A program made the position numbers and the translations under genes. A model generated the notes under the pieces. It searched no databases and had not been told where the DNA came from. It was given only the letters and a program-made list of their open reading frames with translations. This document shows, piece after piece, positions 1 to 7,442 of a stretch of DNA of 38,425 bases. Source of the stretch: JAEZKC01 sp046538945 (GTDB taxonomy: Bacteria; Fibrobacterota; Chitinivibrionia; Chitinivibrionales; Chitinispirillaceae); assembly GCA_046538945.1 (NCBI GenBank), contig JBKHHW010000013.1, positions 1-38,425 of the forward strand, written 5' to 3'. How positions within the stretch are numbered: position 1 is the stretch's first letter; each line of letters begins with the position of its first letter.

Positions 1-470
1 GTTCGCATCTATGAACCGATGCGGCTTTTCCTTCTCATAAGCACCGTTTATATAGCTGTAGCTCCCGAACGTATAGTGTCGCCGTCCGGCAGGGTCGCTC
101 CGGCGAAAACCGATTCTATCTTGACCTTGGTGGGGACATCCTCTGAAATCCGTAGCACAGTTGAGCCGAACACCGTGTTCATCTCGAAGCGGTCTCCTTT
201 TCAGAAAGCGGGTGAGCGGCCTCTACAACCGCCTTGCCGAATACTACACTGTACACCTTGCCGGCTCTGTCTTAAGATCCCCTTCTTCAAATACAACCGA
301 ATCCCTGTATTTGCCGAACCAGTTTTCCGGATTCCAGCATAAATCAGAAGAAAGGCGATTACGATCGGAAAAACTGGAATGTTGATTTTGAAAACCAGCT
401 GGAGTATGATTGAAACCCCGGTTAGAATGAGTACTATGCCCCAGAAGATGTCAGAAAAAAGGAAACCCAT
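1..470 (-). pseudogene. LiaF-like membrane protein, broken by four frameshifts and cut by the window edge
   Basis: The N-terminus (MGFLFSDIFWGIVLILTGVS...) holds two hydrophobic segments of the LiaI/LiaF-like transmembrane type. Beyond it the expected C-terminal beta-rich domain can be read only by changing frame four times, near 325, 255, 200 and 64. The pieces are NWFGKYRDSVVFEEGDLKTE, YSVVFGKAVVEAAHPLSEK, FEMNTVFGSTVLRISEDVP and SYSYINGAYEKEKPHRFIDA, with the repeated VVFG/TVFG motif typical of LiaF/YvqF-family proteins. Each shift is fixed by adding one base, three of them in runs of A or G. An AGAGAGG ribosome site precedes the ATG. In Firmicutes LiaF acts in envelope-stress sensing; the role here is unknown. 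Either a decaying gene or indel errors in the sequence. Confidence 0.7.
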
Positions 471-498
471 TCTCGCACACCTCTCTTTTTGGAAATAA

Positions 499-1509
499 TC
501 AGTTTTGAAGAATCTGTCTGTATACCTGAATGTAGGATTGAGCCATGGTCTGCACCGAAAAGCGGCTTTCTGCGGTTTCTCTGCACTTCTGCCTGCTGAG
601 AGAATCTATTCTTTTCACGCATTCAGCAGCCTCCTGCACAGTTTTAACCAAGAATCCATTCAGGCCGTGTTCTATGATTTCAGGCATGCTGCCGCGGTTG
701 AACGCTATCACCGGGGTGCCGCAGGCCATGGACTCAACAACCGACAATCCGAAGGGTTCGTTGAAATTTATGGAATGAACTGTGGCGTAAGCACCTCCCA
801 GAAGCCGGTCGCGTTCTCCGGGACACACACTTCCCACATAGATGACATTCTTATCATCGATATGAGGTTTCACTTCGTTTTCGAAGTAGTTCTGATCCTG
901 AATGATGCCCGCCATCACAAGGCGCCGTTTGCTTTCACGGGCGATCTGGATAGCCTCCCGGGCTCCTTTGTCATGATGCATTCTGCCCATGAACAGCAGA
1001 TAGTCTCCGCCTTGGCTGCTGAAAGTGAACTGTCTCAGGTCGATCCCGTGATGAATCGTTTTTATGTATCTTAGTTGATCCGAGCGGTCTGCATCGCTGA
1101 TCGACACATAATGTACCCGGTCGTTGTATTTCCTGTACACCGGGATTATCCTGGGGGAGGAGAAACCGTGAATTGTGGTGAGTACGGGGGTTCCGATCCG
1201 GCCGGAAAAGCAGAGTGGGAGAAAGTCGAAGTGGTTATGTATCAGATCAAAATTATGCGCTTTCTCAAAGCAGTTGCTGATATGCAGCGCTTCGCACACT
1301 TTGACATCGCACGTTCTGTCCTCTTCGTATCCCCGTTCGACGACCCAGTCAAGTTTGCCTGAAGTGATACTGTCGCCGGTAGCGAAAAGAGTGACATCCA
1401 GTCCGTTTGCGACCAGTTCCTCCGTGAGAAGCGAGCTGACCAGCTCCCAGGGCCCGTAATGTCTCGGCGGTGTCCTCCAGGCCACGGGGGAGAGCATTGC
1501 GATTCTCAT
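499..1509 (-). CDS. GT4-family glycosyltransferase
   Basis: This 336-residue protein is a likely retaining, GT-B-fold glycosyltransferase of family 4 that uses an activated sugar donor in the cytoplasm. It starts MRIAMLSPVAWRTPPRHYG with the Gly/Pro-rich acceptor-side loop of the N-terminal Rossmann half. The C-terminal half has YLLFMGRMHHDKGAREAI, the usual opening of the donor domain, and the E-x7-E motif in EPFGLSVVESMACGTPVIAF, whose two glutamates contact the donor nucleotide sugar. Length is slightly short for the family but complete. No signal peptide or membrane segment is seen. The ribosome site is weak. It lies 28 bp upstream of the LiaF-like gene on the same strand, so the two may be co-transcribed. 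Donor and acceptor cannot be told from sequence. Confidence 0.85.
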   Translation of the reverse strand: MRIAMLSPVAWRTPPRHYGPWELVSSLLTEELVANGLDVTLFATGDSITSGKLDWVVERGYEEDRTCDVKVCEALHISNCFEKAHNFDLIHNHFDFLPLCFSGRIGTPVLTTIHGFSSPRIIPVYRKYNDRVHYVSISDADRSDQLRYIKTIHHGIDLRQFTFSSQGGDYLLFMGRMHHDKGAREAIQIARESKRRLVMAGIIQDQNYFENEVKPHIDDKNVIYVGSVCPGERDRLLGGAYATVHSINFNEPFGLSVVESMACGTPVIAFNRGSMPEIIEHGLNGFLVKTVQEAAECVKRIDSLSRQKCRETAESRFSVQTMAQSYIQVYRQILQN

Positions 1510-1803
1510 CTGCGTATTCCGTTCTATCGATCTGTTCTACAGTTTACTTAGACACAGCGTGTTCTGATAGGAGAGTGATTTCCTGAAAATTAAGATATGG
1601 CAATCTGTTATGAGTCATACTGCTTTTTTGAGGAGACGAGTACATCTGTGTTTTCCCCGGGAGCCTTTTGAGCATTTGGAGGCAAAAACACTGCTTCAGA
1701 TGTTCGGCTCATCATTCAGTATCTATGCAATAGACGGGCCAAAACAGGATCTTAGTCGGAATGTGCTAGTAAGTCTTTGTTTCAGAAGGACAAACGTGAC
1801 TTT
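1510..1803. other. gene-free spacer upstream of the GT4 gene
   Basis: No credible gene is seen on either strand. A 68-codon open frame on the plus strand lacks a ribosome site and has no recognisable protein features. The stretch should carry the promoter of the minus-strand glycosyltransferase, but no clear -35/-10 pair could be picked out. Confidence 0.4.
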
Positions 1804-1842
1804 GCCCCGGAGGTGATTTATCCCAAAAATCACCTCCGGGGC
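1804..1842 (-). terminator. perfect 16-bp hairpin downstream of the lipoprotein gene
   Basis: Arms 1804-1819 and 1827-1842 are perfectly complementary (GCCCCGGAGGTGATTT on the plus strand), with a 7-nt loop. The hairpin begins 15 nt past the stop of the minus-strand lipoprotein gene, a normal position for a terminator. It lacks a U-tract on either strand, so it is either a U-less terminator or an mRNA 3'-end stabiliser. Confidence 0.55.
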
Positions 1843-1857
1843 GCCCTTCCCTCCCCC

Positions 1858-2361
1858 TCAGCGCCCCCCCTTGCGCTCAAAGGACAGCGACACACCATCA
1901 AGCATCTCCGGAGAAATCACAGCCGGAATCGTGATCCCCATCGAGGGCGCAAGCGGTACCAGAGTGTTGAGCGAAAGAAGGAACATGTCATTATAGAATT
2001 CAATCGGCACCGGAATCACCGTGCACTCCATCTGGCCCGGATTGCCCTCCTCATCAAAAGTGGTGCATTCGGTACCGTTCAGGTACAGAGTGTCGTTACT
2101 TTGCGACCAGGTTCCTGTGCTGGTGAGAGCTGTCCTTGCGCTCTCGGGGTAGGTCACATTCAAATCATATGCGGATGTCTCCTCGATATTCATCTCTATC
2201 AATATCTCCTCCTGCACAAACGCCCCGATCTGCGGGGTTTGCGGCGTTATGGACCCCACCCAGAATCCCACATGCTCCGGCACACTGCTTTCATTTTCCG
2301 TTCCGAACATGCAGCTGGCCAGAATCAGTGCCGATGCGGCGATTATGCTTCCCGTTTTCAT
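1858..2361 (-). CDS. predicted lipoprotein of unknown function
   Basis: The 167-residue product begins with a lipoprotein signal: MKTG, a hydrophobic stretch and the lipobox ILASC, giving Cys17 as the likely lipidated residue. The mature part is acidic and beta-rich in character, with motifs such as GTWSQSNDTLYLNGTECT that resemble small lipocalin-like or META-like lipoproteins measuring 'difference from expected value' folds, but the match is too weak to name a family. Two further cysteines (in GTECTTF and QMECTV) could form a disulfide. It is a single-gene unit: divergent from the small membrane gene at 2484 and followed by a strong hairpin. The 122-bp divergent gap must hold promoters for both directions. 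Confidence 0.7.
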   Translation of the reverse strand: MKTGSIIAASALILASCMFGTENESSVPEHVGFWVGSITPQTPQIGAFVQEEILIEMNIEETSAYDLNVTYPESARTALTSTGTWSQSNDTLYLNGTECTTFDEEGNPGQMECTVIPVPIEFYNDMFLLSLNTLVPLAPSMGITIPAVISPEMLDGVSLSFERKGGR

Positions 2362-2483
2362 CTAAACCTCCGTTTTCTGTGTACTAATTCGCTTCAATAA
2401 GAGAAAATAATAAACAGGACAGTCTTCGGGTGGCGAACAATGTATTTTTGGGGTGTACAGTTAAAATCAGGACGGAGTAGGTG

Positions 2484-2720
2484 ATGGGTTTTCAAGTGGC
2501 AATCGCGGTCGTTACGCTGGCCGTGCTGTTCATTTTGTTTCTGGTGATCAGCAAAACCATGAACAGTATAGTTAATATGCTTTACAAGTTTGAGTATCTG
2601 GTGCAGAAGGAGTACGAGGTCAAGCAGGAGGCCGTCGAGGTGAAGAAGGTTCTCGTTGCCCAGCAAATCAAACAGGAGCAGCGGGATAGAGTAAGACAGG
2701 AGACCGAGGAGAATGAGTGA
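2484..2720 (+). CDS. small single-pass membrane protein with charged coiled-coil tail
   Basis: This 78-residue protein has one N-terminal hydrophobic helix (about residues 4-24, VAIAVVTLAVLFILFLVI). A long hydrophilic helix rich in K, E, Q and V follows and is probably a cytoplasmic coiled coil. I chose the ATG at 2484 over the GTG at 2481 because GGAG at 2474-2477 is 6 nt away from it. It overlaps gmk by 8 bp (ATGAGTGA), so translation of the two is probably coupled. In many bacteria yicC sits in front of gmk; this protein is unrelated to YicC. I do not recognise its family. It may be a scaffold or spacer protein of the membrane. Confidence 0.7.
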   Translation: MGFQVAIAVVTLAVLFILFLVISKTMNSIVNMLYKFEYLVQKEYEVKQEAVEVKKVLVAQQIKQEQRDRVRQETEENE

Positions 2721-3300
2721 CTCTGCGCAGGATAGAGGAAAAATTCTGGTCTTTTCCGCTCCGTCGGGGGCTGGAAAAACCACCCTGCTGAATTCTTTGA
2801 TCGAAACCGTACCTAACCTGGTATATTCAATCTCCGCCACAACACGCAAGCCGCGGCCGGGCGAGGAGCACGGAACTCACTATTTCTTCATCGACAAGGA
2901 TGATTTCGAGCGTCGGATCAGAAATAATGAATTCGCGGAGTGGGAAACGGTTCACGGTAACTATTATGGTACTCCGCGGAGCTTTATCGATTCGGTAGTG
3001 GCAAAAGGCCAGCACGTGATCATGGACATAGATGTTTTCGGGAAGAAGAAATTCGATGAAGCCTACCCTGACGCAGTCGGTATTCTTATTCTGCCCCCCT
3101 CCGATGAGGAGCTCGAGAGAAGGCTCAGGGCGCGCAATACTGATGACGAGGAGACTATCAGGCTCAGACTTCAGAATGCCAGAAAGGAGCTTGCCTTTGC
3201 CCGTGATGAGGGTAAGTATGAATATGAGATTGTCAATGACGATCTGGAAAGGGCAAAAGACGAACTGGTGCATCTGGTGACGACTTTAATTTACGGATGA
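2713..3300 (+). CDS. gmk: guanylate kinase
   Basis: Guanylate kinase converts GMP and ATP to GDP and ADP in the cytoplasm, feeding GTP synthesis. The P-loop SAPSGAGKTT lies at residues 15-24. The GMP-binding stretch follows: SISATTRKPRPGEEHGTHYF, then EFAEWETVHGNYYGTPRSF, which carries the usual guanine-binding Tyr and Glu residues. The lid region is RLRARNTDDEETIRLRL. At 195 residues it has the normal bacterial length. It overlaps the small membrane gene upstream and is 3 bp from the exporter gene downstream, so it is part of one operon that otherwise encodes membrane and signalling proteins. The rpoZ gene that often follows gmk is absent. Confidence 0.97.
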   Translation: MSDSAQDRGKILVFSAPSGAGKTTLLNSLIETVPNLVYSISATTRKPRPGEEHGTHYFFIDKDDFERRIRNNEFAEWETVHGNYYGTPRSFIDSVVAKGQHVIMDIDVFGKKKFDEAYPDAVGILILPPSDEELERRLRARNTDDEETIRLRLQNARKELAFARDEGKYEYEIVNDDLERAKDELVHLVTTLIYG

Positions 3301-3303
3301 GCT

Positions 3304-5487
3304 GTGCGGCCCACATCTGAAACGGCAGACTTGGAATTTCGTTTTCCCCTTGATGGCACAGACAGGATCATCGGTCGGGATCATGCCTGTGATCTGCGCC
3401 TGTCCGGCGTGGGTGTTTCCCGCCGTCATGCCCTTCTTCGCTGCGATAGCAACCGTCCCCTCATAATTGATTCAGACAGCACTTTCGGTATCCGCCTGGA
3501 CGGAATTCCTCTGAATGAAGGGGTGCTTGAAAACGGATCACTCCTCACGATCGGTATCAGGCAGTTCCGGGTCGATCTGGGTGATGAATCGATACGGCTC
3601 AAGGCTGTTGAGGTTGCTGAAAGCGAAATGACGGTTTCGCAAGTCAGTGAGGAGATCCGCATAGGGCGTGCCCCCGAAAATGACATCTGCCTGAATCACC
3701 CCATGGTATCCCGTTTTCATGCTCTTGTCAGAAAAACCGCCGAAGGGCTGGTGATTGCCGATCAGGGAAGTTCGAATTCCACATTTGTGAACGGACAAGC
3801 GGTAGGAAATGCCGTTTTGAATGATGGTGACGTGGTTCATGTGGGTCCCTACCGTTTGTATGTTTCAGGAGGGGCGCTTGAGAGGGCCGATGATCCCAAC
3901 AGGATCAGAATCGAGGTGGTGAATCTCGGGGTCAGAATCAAGGGAAAAGCGCTCCTGGATGATCTGAGCATGACTGTGGAACCTGGGGCCTTCCTTGCTG
4001 TTCTGGGAGTGTCGGGGGCGGGCAAGTCCACTCTCTCGCGAGTCCTTTCCGGTCAGCTCAGCCCTACTTCGGGCAGACTTTACATGAACGGATTTCCCAT
4101 GGAGCGGTTCAGAGGGGCGCTTCTGAAGGGAATCGGGTACGTGTCTCAGACGGTGCTTTTGAGACCCGAGCTGACAATCTGGGAAACTCTGGTCGAGCAG
4201 GCTCTTATCCGTCTGCCTCATGACAGTACAAACGGAGAACGTTTAGTGCGGGCTGGTGAAATTCTTGACCTGGTTGAATTGGGGGATGTGAGAGACTCGA
4301 GGGTGGGGAGTTTATCCGGGGGAGAGGCACGCAGACTGCATATAGGTGTCGAGCTTCTGGCATCTCCGGCACTTGTTATCCTTGATGAGCCTCTTGCCGG
4401 CCTTGATCCGGGTCTTGTGAAAAGGTTAATGGATCTTTTCAGGCGCATTTGTGACCGGGGACATACACTGGTTCTCACCACGCATACTCTTGAAAGAATC
4501 GATCTTTGCGACAGAGTAGTGTTCATCAACAGCGGCAAACTGCTCTACTCCGGGGCACCGGAAGGGCTCTGTGATCATTTCGGAGAAGAGAATCTGGCTC
4601 GGGTTTATGAAAAAGCCGCCGCTCTCAAAAATTCTTACAAACAATCTGAATGGATGCTCTCTGAACAGGAAACAGCCATTTCCGTCTCCCCCCCGTCTGT
4701 TCAGCAGAAACGAGATGTCATACAGCTGCTTTCGCTCAAGTCGCGGGCAGGATCGGTATTTCGTCAGTTTAAGATGCTTCTGTCCAGGTATATGAAAATT
4801 CATCTGCGGGACCGGCGCAATATGATTCTTCTGCTCGCTCAGGCTCCTCTCATAGCTCTGCTTCTGGGACTTGTCTACAGGGGTGAAATGACTTCCCTGC
4901 CGGTCAGTTTCTACTTCTGCCTTGTTATCGCCGGCGTATGGATCGGCGGTCTTGACACGGTGCGGGAGGTCGCGAGGGAGTGGATGCTTCTGTTTAGGGA
5001 ATCGAAATGCGGCATGCATCTGCTTTCCTACTTGTCTTCAAGGGTCGGAATCGCTGCGTTTCTTTCTGCTGTGCAGGCGTTTCTTTTTGCCGTATCTCTT
5101 GCTGTGATCTTCAGGCACGTAGCTTTCAGCACAGAAATCCTGGTACTTCTTTTCTTCGCACTCTTTTCTGGAAACCTGCTGGGACTGGTGATCAGCTCCT
5201 GGAGCGGCACGGTGGGGAGAGCAATAAGCGCGCTGCCTCTGGTTCTCATCCCGCAGATATTCTTTTCAGGTGTCCTTGTCCCTTTTGATCACATGTCAGG
5301 TTGGGGGCGATTTCTTTCGCACCTGACCGTTTCACGACCCGTGTTCGGTATGATGAAAAAGGTTTTTGTGCTCAAGATGCCGCTTTCTGAACCGCAAGAG
5401 TGGATGGAATTGTTGTTTCTGTGCACAGGATTAATTATAATATTCGCAGTGGCGCTCATCCGGCGGTTGCGCCGGGCGGCTTTTTAG
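3304..5487 (+). CDS. two-FHA ABC exporter (ABCG-like half transporter, Rv1747-like)
   Basis: A 727-residue fusion. FHA domain 1 (about 10-95) has IIGRDHACDLRL and VSRRHALL. FHA domain 2 (about 115-190) has IRIGRAPENDICL, VSRFHALV and SSNSTFVNG. FHA domains bind phosphothreonine. An ABC ATPase follows: Walker A GVSGAGKST at 235-243, Q-loop at 281-282, signature LSGGEARRL at 337-345, Walker B LVILDEP at 357-363 and switch His394. The C-terminal part (about 490-725) is an ABC-2 type membrane domain with roughly six helices, so ATPase precedes permease as in ABCG half transporters. It starts with GTG, 3 bp after gmk, and a Ser/Thr kinase follows 6 bp downstream. By analogy with M. tuberculosis Rv1747 and PknF, kinase phosphorylation probably controls transport. 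The substrate is unknown, perhaps an envelope lipid or glycoconjugate. Confidence 0.92.
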   Translation: MRPTSETADLEFRFPLDGTDRIIGRDHACDLRLSGVGVSRRHALLRCDSNRPLIIDSDSTFGIRLDGIPLNEGVLENGSLLTIGIRQFRVDLGDESIRLKAVEVAESEMTVSQVSEEIRIGRAPENDICLNHPMVSRFHALVRKTAEGLVIADQGSSNSTFVNGQAVGNAVLNDGDVVHVGPYRLYVSGGALERADDPNRIRIEVVNLGVRIKGKALLDDLSMTVEPGAFLAVLGVSGAGKSTLSRVLSGQLSPTSGRLYMNGFPMERFRGALLKGIGYVSQTVLLRPELTIWETLVEQALIRLPHDSTNGERLVRAGEILDLVELGDVRDSRVGSLSGGEARRLHIGVELLASPALVILDEPLAGLDPGLVKRLMDLFRRICDRGHTLVLTTHTLERIDLCDRVVFINSGKLLYSGAPEGLCDHFGEENLARVYEKAAALKNSYKQSEWMLSEQETAISVSPPSVQQKRDVIQLLSLKSRAGSVFRQFKMLLSRYMKIHLRDRRNMILLLAQAPLIALLLGLVYRGEMTSLPVSFYFCLVIAGVWIGGLDTVREVAREWMLLFRESKCGMHLLSYLSSRVGIAAFLSAVQAFLFAVSLAVIFRHVAFSTEILVLLFFALFSGNLLGLVISSWSGTVGRAISALPLVLIPQIFFSGVLVPFDHMSGWGRFLSHLTVSRPVFGMMKKVFVLKMPLSEPQEWMELLFLCTGLIIIFAVALIRRLRRAAF

Positions 5488-5493
5488 GATTGG

Positions 5494-6594
5494 ATGCCTC
5501 TTTCTATGCTGAAAAACAAATTTACAGATCTGGTCCCTGCCTACATCGGGCATTACAGAATATTGGGTGTACTGGGAAAGGGCGGCATGGGCGATATCTA
5601 CAAAGCTGTTCAGGAACCGCTCAACCGGGTCGTGGCGCTCAAAGTTCTGCCGCCTCAGTTCTCAAGGGATGATGAGTTCTCCAAACGGTTCGAGATAGAA
5701 GCCAAGGCGATCTCCCTTCTTCAGCATCAGAACATTGTGGGTATCTATGAGTACGGGGATGAGGACGGGTACCGGTTCTTCGCCATGCAGTTCGTGGACG
5801 GAACCGACCTGGGGCGCTACATTGCCGACCGTCGGCTTATTCCCGTTGCGGAAATCATCGACATTGCAAAGCAGATCTGCCGCGGTCTGCGTTATGCTCA
5901 CAGCAACAATATCATCCACCGTGATATCAAGCCCCAGAACGTGCTGCTGGACAAGAAGGGAAATGTCCGTCTGAGCGACTTCGGAATCGCCAAAATTTTC
6001 TCCGGAACCAATATCACCATGACCGGTTCTGCAGTGGGGACTCCCGAGTACATGTCTCCCGAGCAGGCTCAGGGCAAGAAGCTGGATGTGCAGACCGATA
6101 TCTACTCCCTTGGGATTGTCATCTACGAGATGCTTACGCGCAAACCTCCGTTTCTTGCAAACAATCCCATGGCGGTTGCATATAAACAGGTTCACGAGTT
6201 GCCTTTGCCTCCTTCTGTAAAGCGTAAGGATACTCCCAAACGTTTGGAACTGATCATTCTCAAAGCTCTGAAAAAGGAAAAGAGAGAACGCTACAGTTCC
6301 GTCGAAGAGCTGCTTGAGCATCTGGATTCGGTTGATCCTTCTGAACTGGTCGAAAAGACCACCGTACGGTTCAGAATTTCCCCCCATGGCAGAAAGGCCA
6401 AAACCGGGTCCGAGCGCCGCATAACTGACCGCAGAAACGGCGACCGCAGGGGGTTTCGGGGAACTGATTATCCCTTGTCATTTTTCAGTGCGCAGTACTG
6501 GCTCGAGATGGCGAAGATGCAGTGGCTCACGTGGCTTGTCCTCGCCGCCCTCGGCGCAGCCTATCTCAAGCACATTTTGATAGATCACAGCTGA
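5494..6594 (+). CDS. tail-anchored serine/threonine protein kinase (Hanks type)
   Basis: The kinase domain spans about residues 20-285. The Gly loop is GKGGMGDIY, the ATP-binding lysine is Lys50 (VALKVL), and the catalytic loop HRDIKPQN has Asp144 and Asn149. DFG is at 162-164, and the activation segment TMTGSAVGTPEYMSPEQ contains threonines suited to autophosphorylation. All catalytic residues are present. A linker has an arginine-rich stretch (ERRITDRRNGDRRGFRG, about 307-323). One hydrophobic helix (about 343-360) lies almost at the end, leaving only some six residues outside. The kinase is therefore a tail-anchored enzyme without an external sensor domain such as PASTA. Its position 6 bp after the FHA-ABC exporter makes that protein's FHA domains the obvious partner. 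Confidence 0.93.
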   Translation: MPLSMLKNKFTDLVPAYIGHYRILGVLGKGGMGDIYKAVQEPLNRVVALKVLPPQFSRDDEFSKRFEIEAKAISLLQHQNIVGIYEYGDEDGYRFFAMQFVDGTDLGRYIADRRLIPVAEIIDIAKQICRGLRYAHSNNIIHRDIKPQNVLLDKKGNVRLSDFGIAKIFSGTNITMTGSAVGTPEYMSPEQAQGKKLDVQTDIYSLGIVIYEMLTRKPPFLANNPMAVAYKQVHELPLPPSVKRKDTPKRLELIILKALKKEKRERYSSVEELLEHLDSVDPSELVEKTTVRFRISPHGRKAKTGSERRITDRRNGDRRGFRGTDYPLSFFSAQYWLEMAKMQWLTWLVLAALGAAYLKHILIDHS

Positions 6595-6649
6595 ATCAAA
6601 TCTCGTTTCCGTAGTCTCTTATCCCGTAAGGCCGGCCCGCTCTTGCTGC

Positions 6650-6722
6650 CTGTACTGAGCCCGGCGAAGTGAGCCCGTCCGCGGAGTCGAAGCATGTCCT
6701 GAGCGAATCCTTGAGTCGAAGG
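6650..6722. repeat. intergenic CTGAGC/GTCGAAG repeat fragments
   Basis: The spacer after the kinase gene contains two degenerate copies of a motif built from CTGAGC, GCGAA and GAGTCGAAG (for example CCTGAGCGAATCC then TTGAGTCGAAGGG, and CGGAGTCGAAGC just before). It resembles dispersed intergenic repeats of the 'CTGAGCGAAGTCGAAG' type seen in many environmental bacterial genomes. No coding function is apparent. Confidence 0.55.
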
Positions 6723-6734
6723 GTATGAGCTCCG

Positions 6735-6798
6735 TTGTTCCGTTGTCCCGTTGTCTCATTGTCTCATTGTCTCATTGTCTCATTGTCTCATTGTCTCC
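6735..6798. repeat. octamer tandem repeat, eight units
   Basis: Eight consecutive 8-bp units: TTGTTCCG, TTGTCCCG, five exact copies of TTGTCTCA, then TTGTCTCC. The array ends 12 bp before the GGAG ribosome site of the YraN gene. An open frame from an ATG at 6725 reads through the repeat into yraN as CLIVSLSH repeats, but that extension is probably not translated. Copy number could change by slipped-strand replication and so alter the leader of yraN. Confidence 0.85.
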
Positions 6799-6820
6799 AC
6801 CCCGAAACAGGAGTATGAAA

Positions 6821-7168
6821 ATGAACAACCGCCAAAAAGGAAATTACGGGGAAAACAAGGCCGTTGAATATCTCCTCTCTCAAGGATACTCAATCGAAAC
6901 CAGAAACTATTCAACCAAAATCGGGGAGATCGATATCGTGGCCCGTTCCCCTGAGGGAACTCTGGTATTTGTGGAGGTCAAATCCGCATCGGGTTTCTCC
7001 TGCGGGAATCCGCTCTACAGAATCACTCCCGCAAAGCAGAAAACACTCATGCGCGTGGCTCAGCGGTTTATGTACGAGCACAAACTGGGCTACCAGCCCT
7101 GCCGCATGGATGTGATATCTGTGGTGAAGGGCAAGGTGGATCATATTAGAAACGCGTTTCTGGCATGA
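6821..7168 (+). CDS. yraN: YraN/UPF0102-family nuclease-like protein
   Basis: The protein has the UPF0102 signature: GNYGENKAVEYLLSQGYSI at the N-terminus, NYSTKIGEIDIVARS with the conserved GEIDIV, then LVFVEVKSAS. Together these form the D-x(n)-E-x-K catalytic pattern of the restriction-endonuclease-like fold. Biochemical function in most bacteria is uncertain, though DNA processing or repair is suspected. I chose the ATG at 6821 (115 aa, the usual family size) because GGAG at 6810-6813 is 7 nt away. The ATG at 6815 is too close, and the longer frame from 6725 consists of translated tandem repeat. The tyrS gene follows 274 bp downstream. Confidence 0.88.
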   Translation: MNNRQKGNYGENKAVEYLLSQGYSIETRNYSTKIGEIDIVARSPEGTLVFVEVKSASGFSCGNPLYRITPAKQKTLMRVAQRFMYEHKLGYQPCRMDVISVVKGKVDHIRNAFLA

Positions 7169-7442
7169 CCGTTCCTGGAGTTCAAATAAAAGTGGAAAAA
7201 TGTTTTGTCAGAAAAGGTGGATGAGGTGTTGCATGTTCAGGAACCCTCTCAGGAAAAGTACTCCGGAAAACATCCGAAGAAATTACATCTGATTTCGATT
7301 GCAATTTCAGAGTACGCTGGCTATCGCCAAATCTCCCCACCCTTTCTTCCAGGCTAACTAATTGAACTAATTCCCTCCTCCTTTTATTATTTTTCAGCTC
7401 TTCATAAATTTGCCAATCCGATGTTCAGGAAGGATTTTTCAC

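Noticed and set aside
1610..1816. 68-codon plus-strand ORF in the spacer before the GT4 gene
   Set aside because: No ribosome site, no signal or domain pattern, and it ends inside the hairpin region.
6735..6798. CRISPR array or coding N-terminus from the octamer repeats
   Set aside because: The units are only 8 bp with no spacers. The frame from ATG 6725 is repeat-derived and the better ribosome site is at 6821.
7169..7442. T-box leader for tyrS
   Set aside because: No T-box consensus and no terminator hairpin were found in the 274-bp leader.
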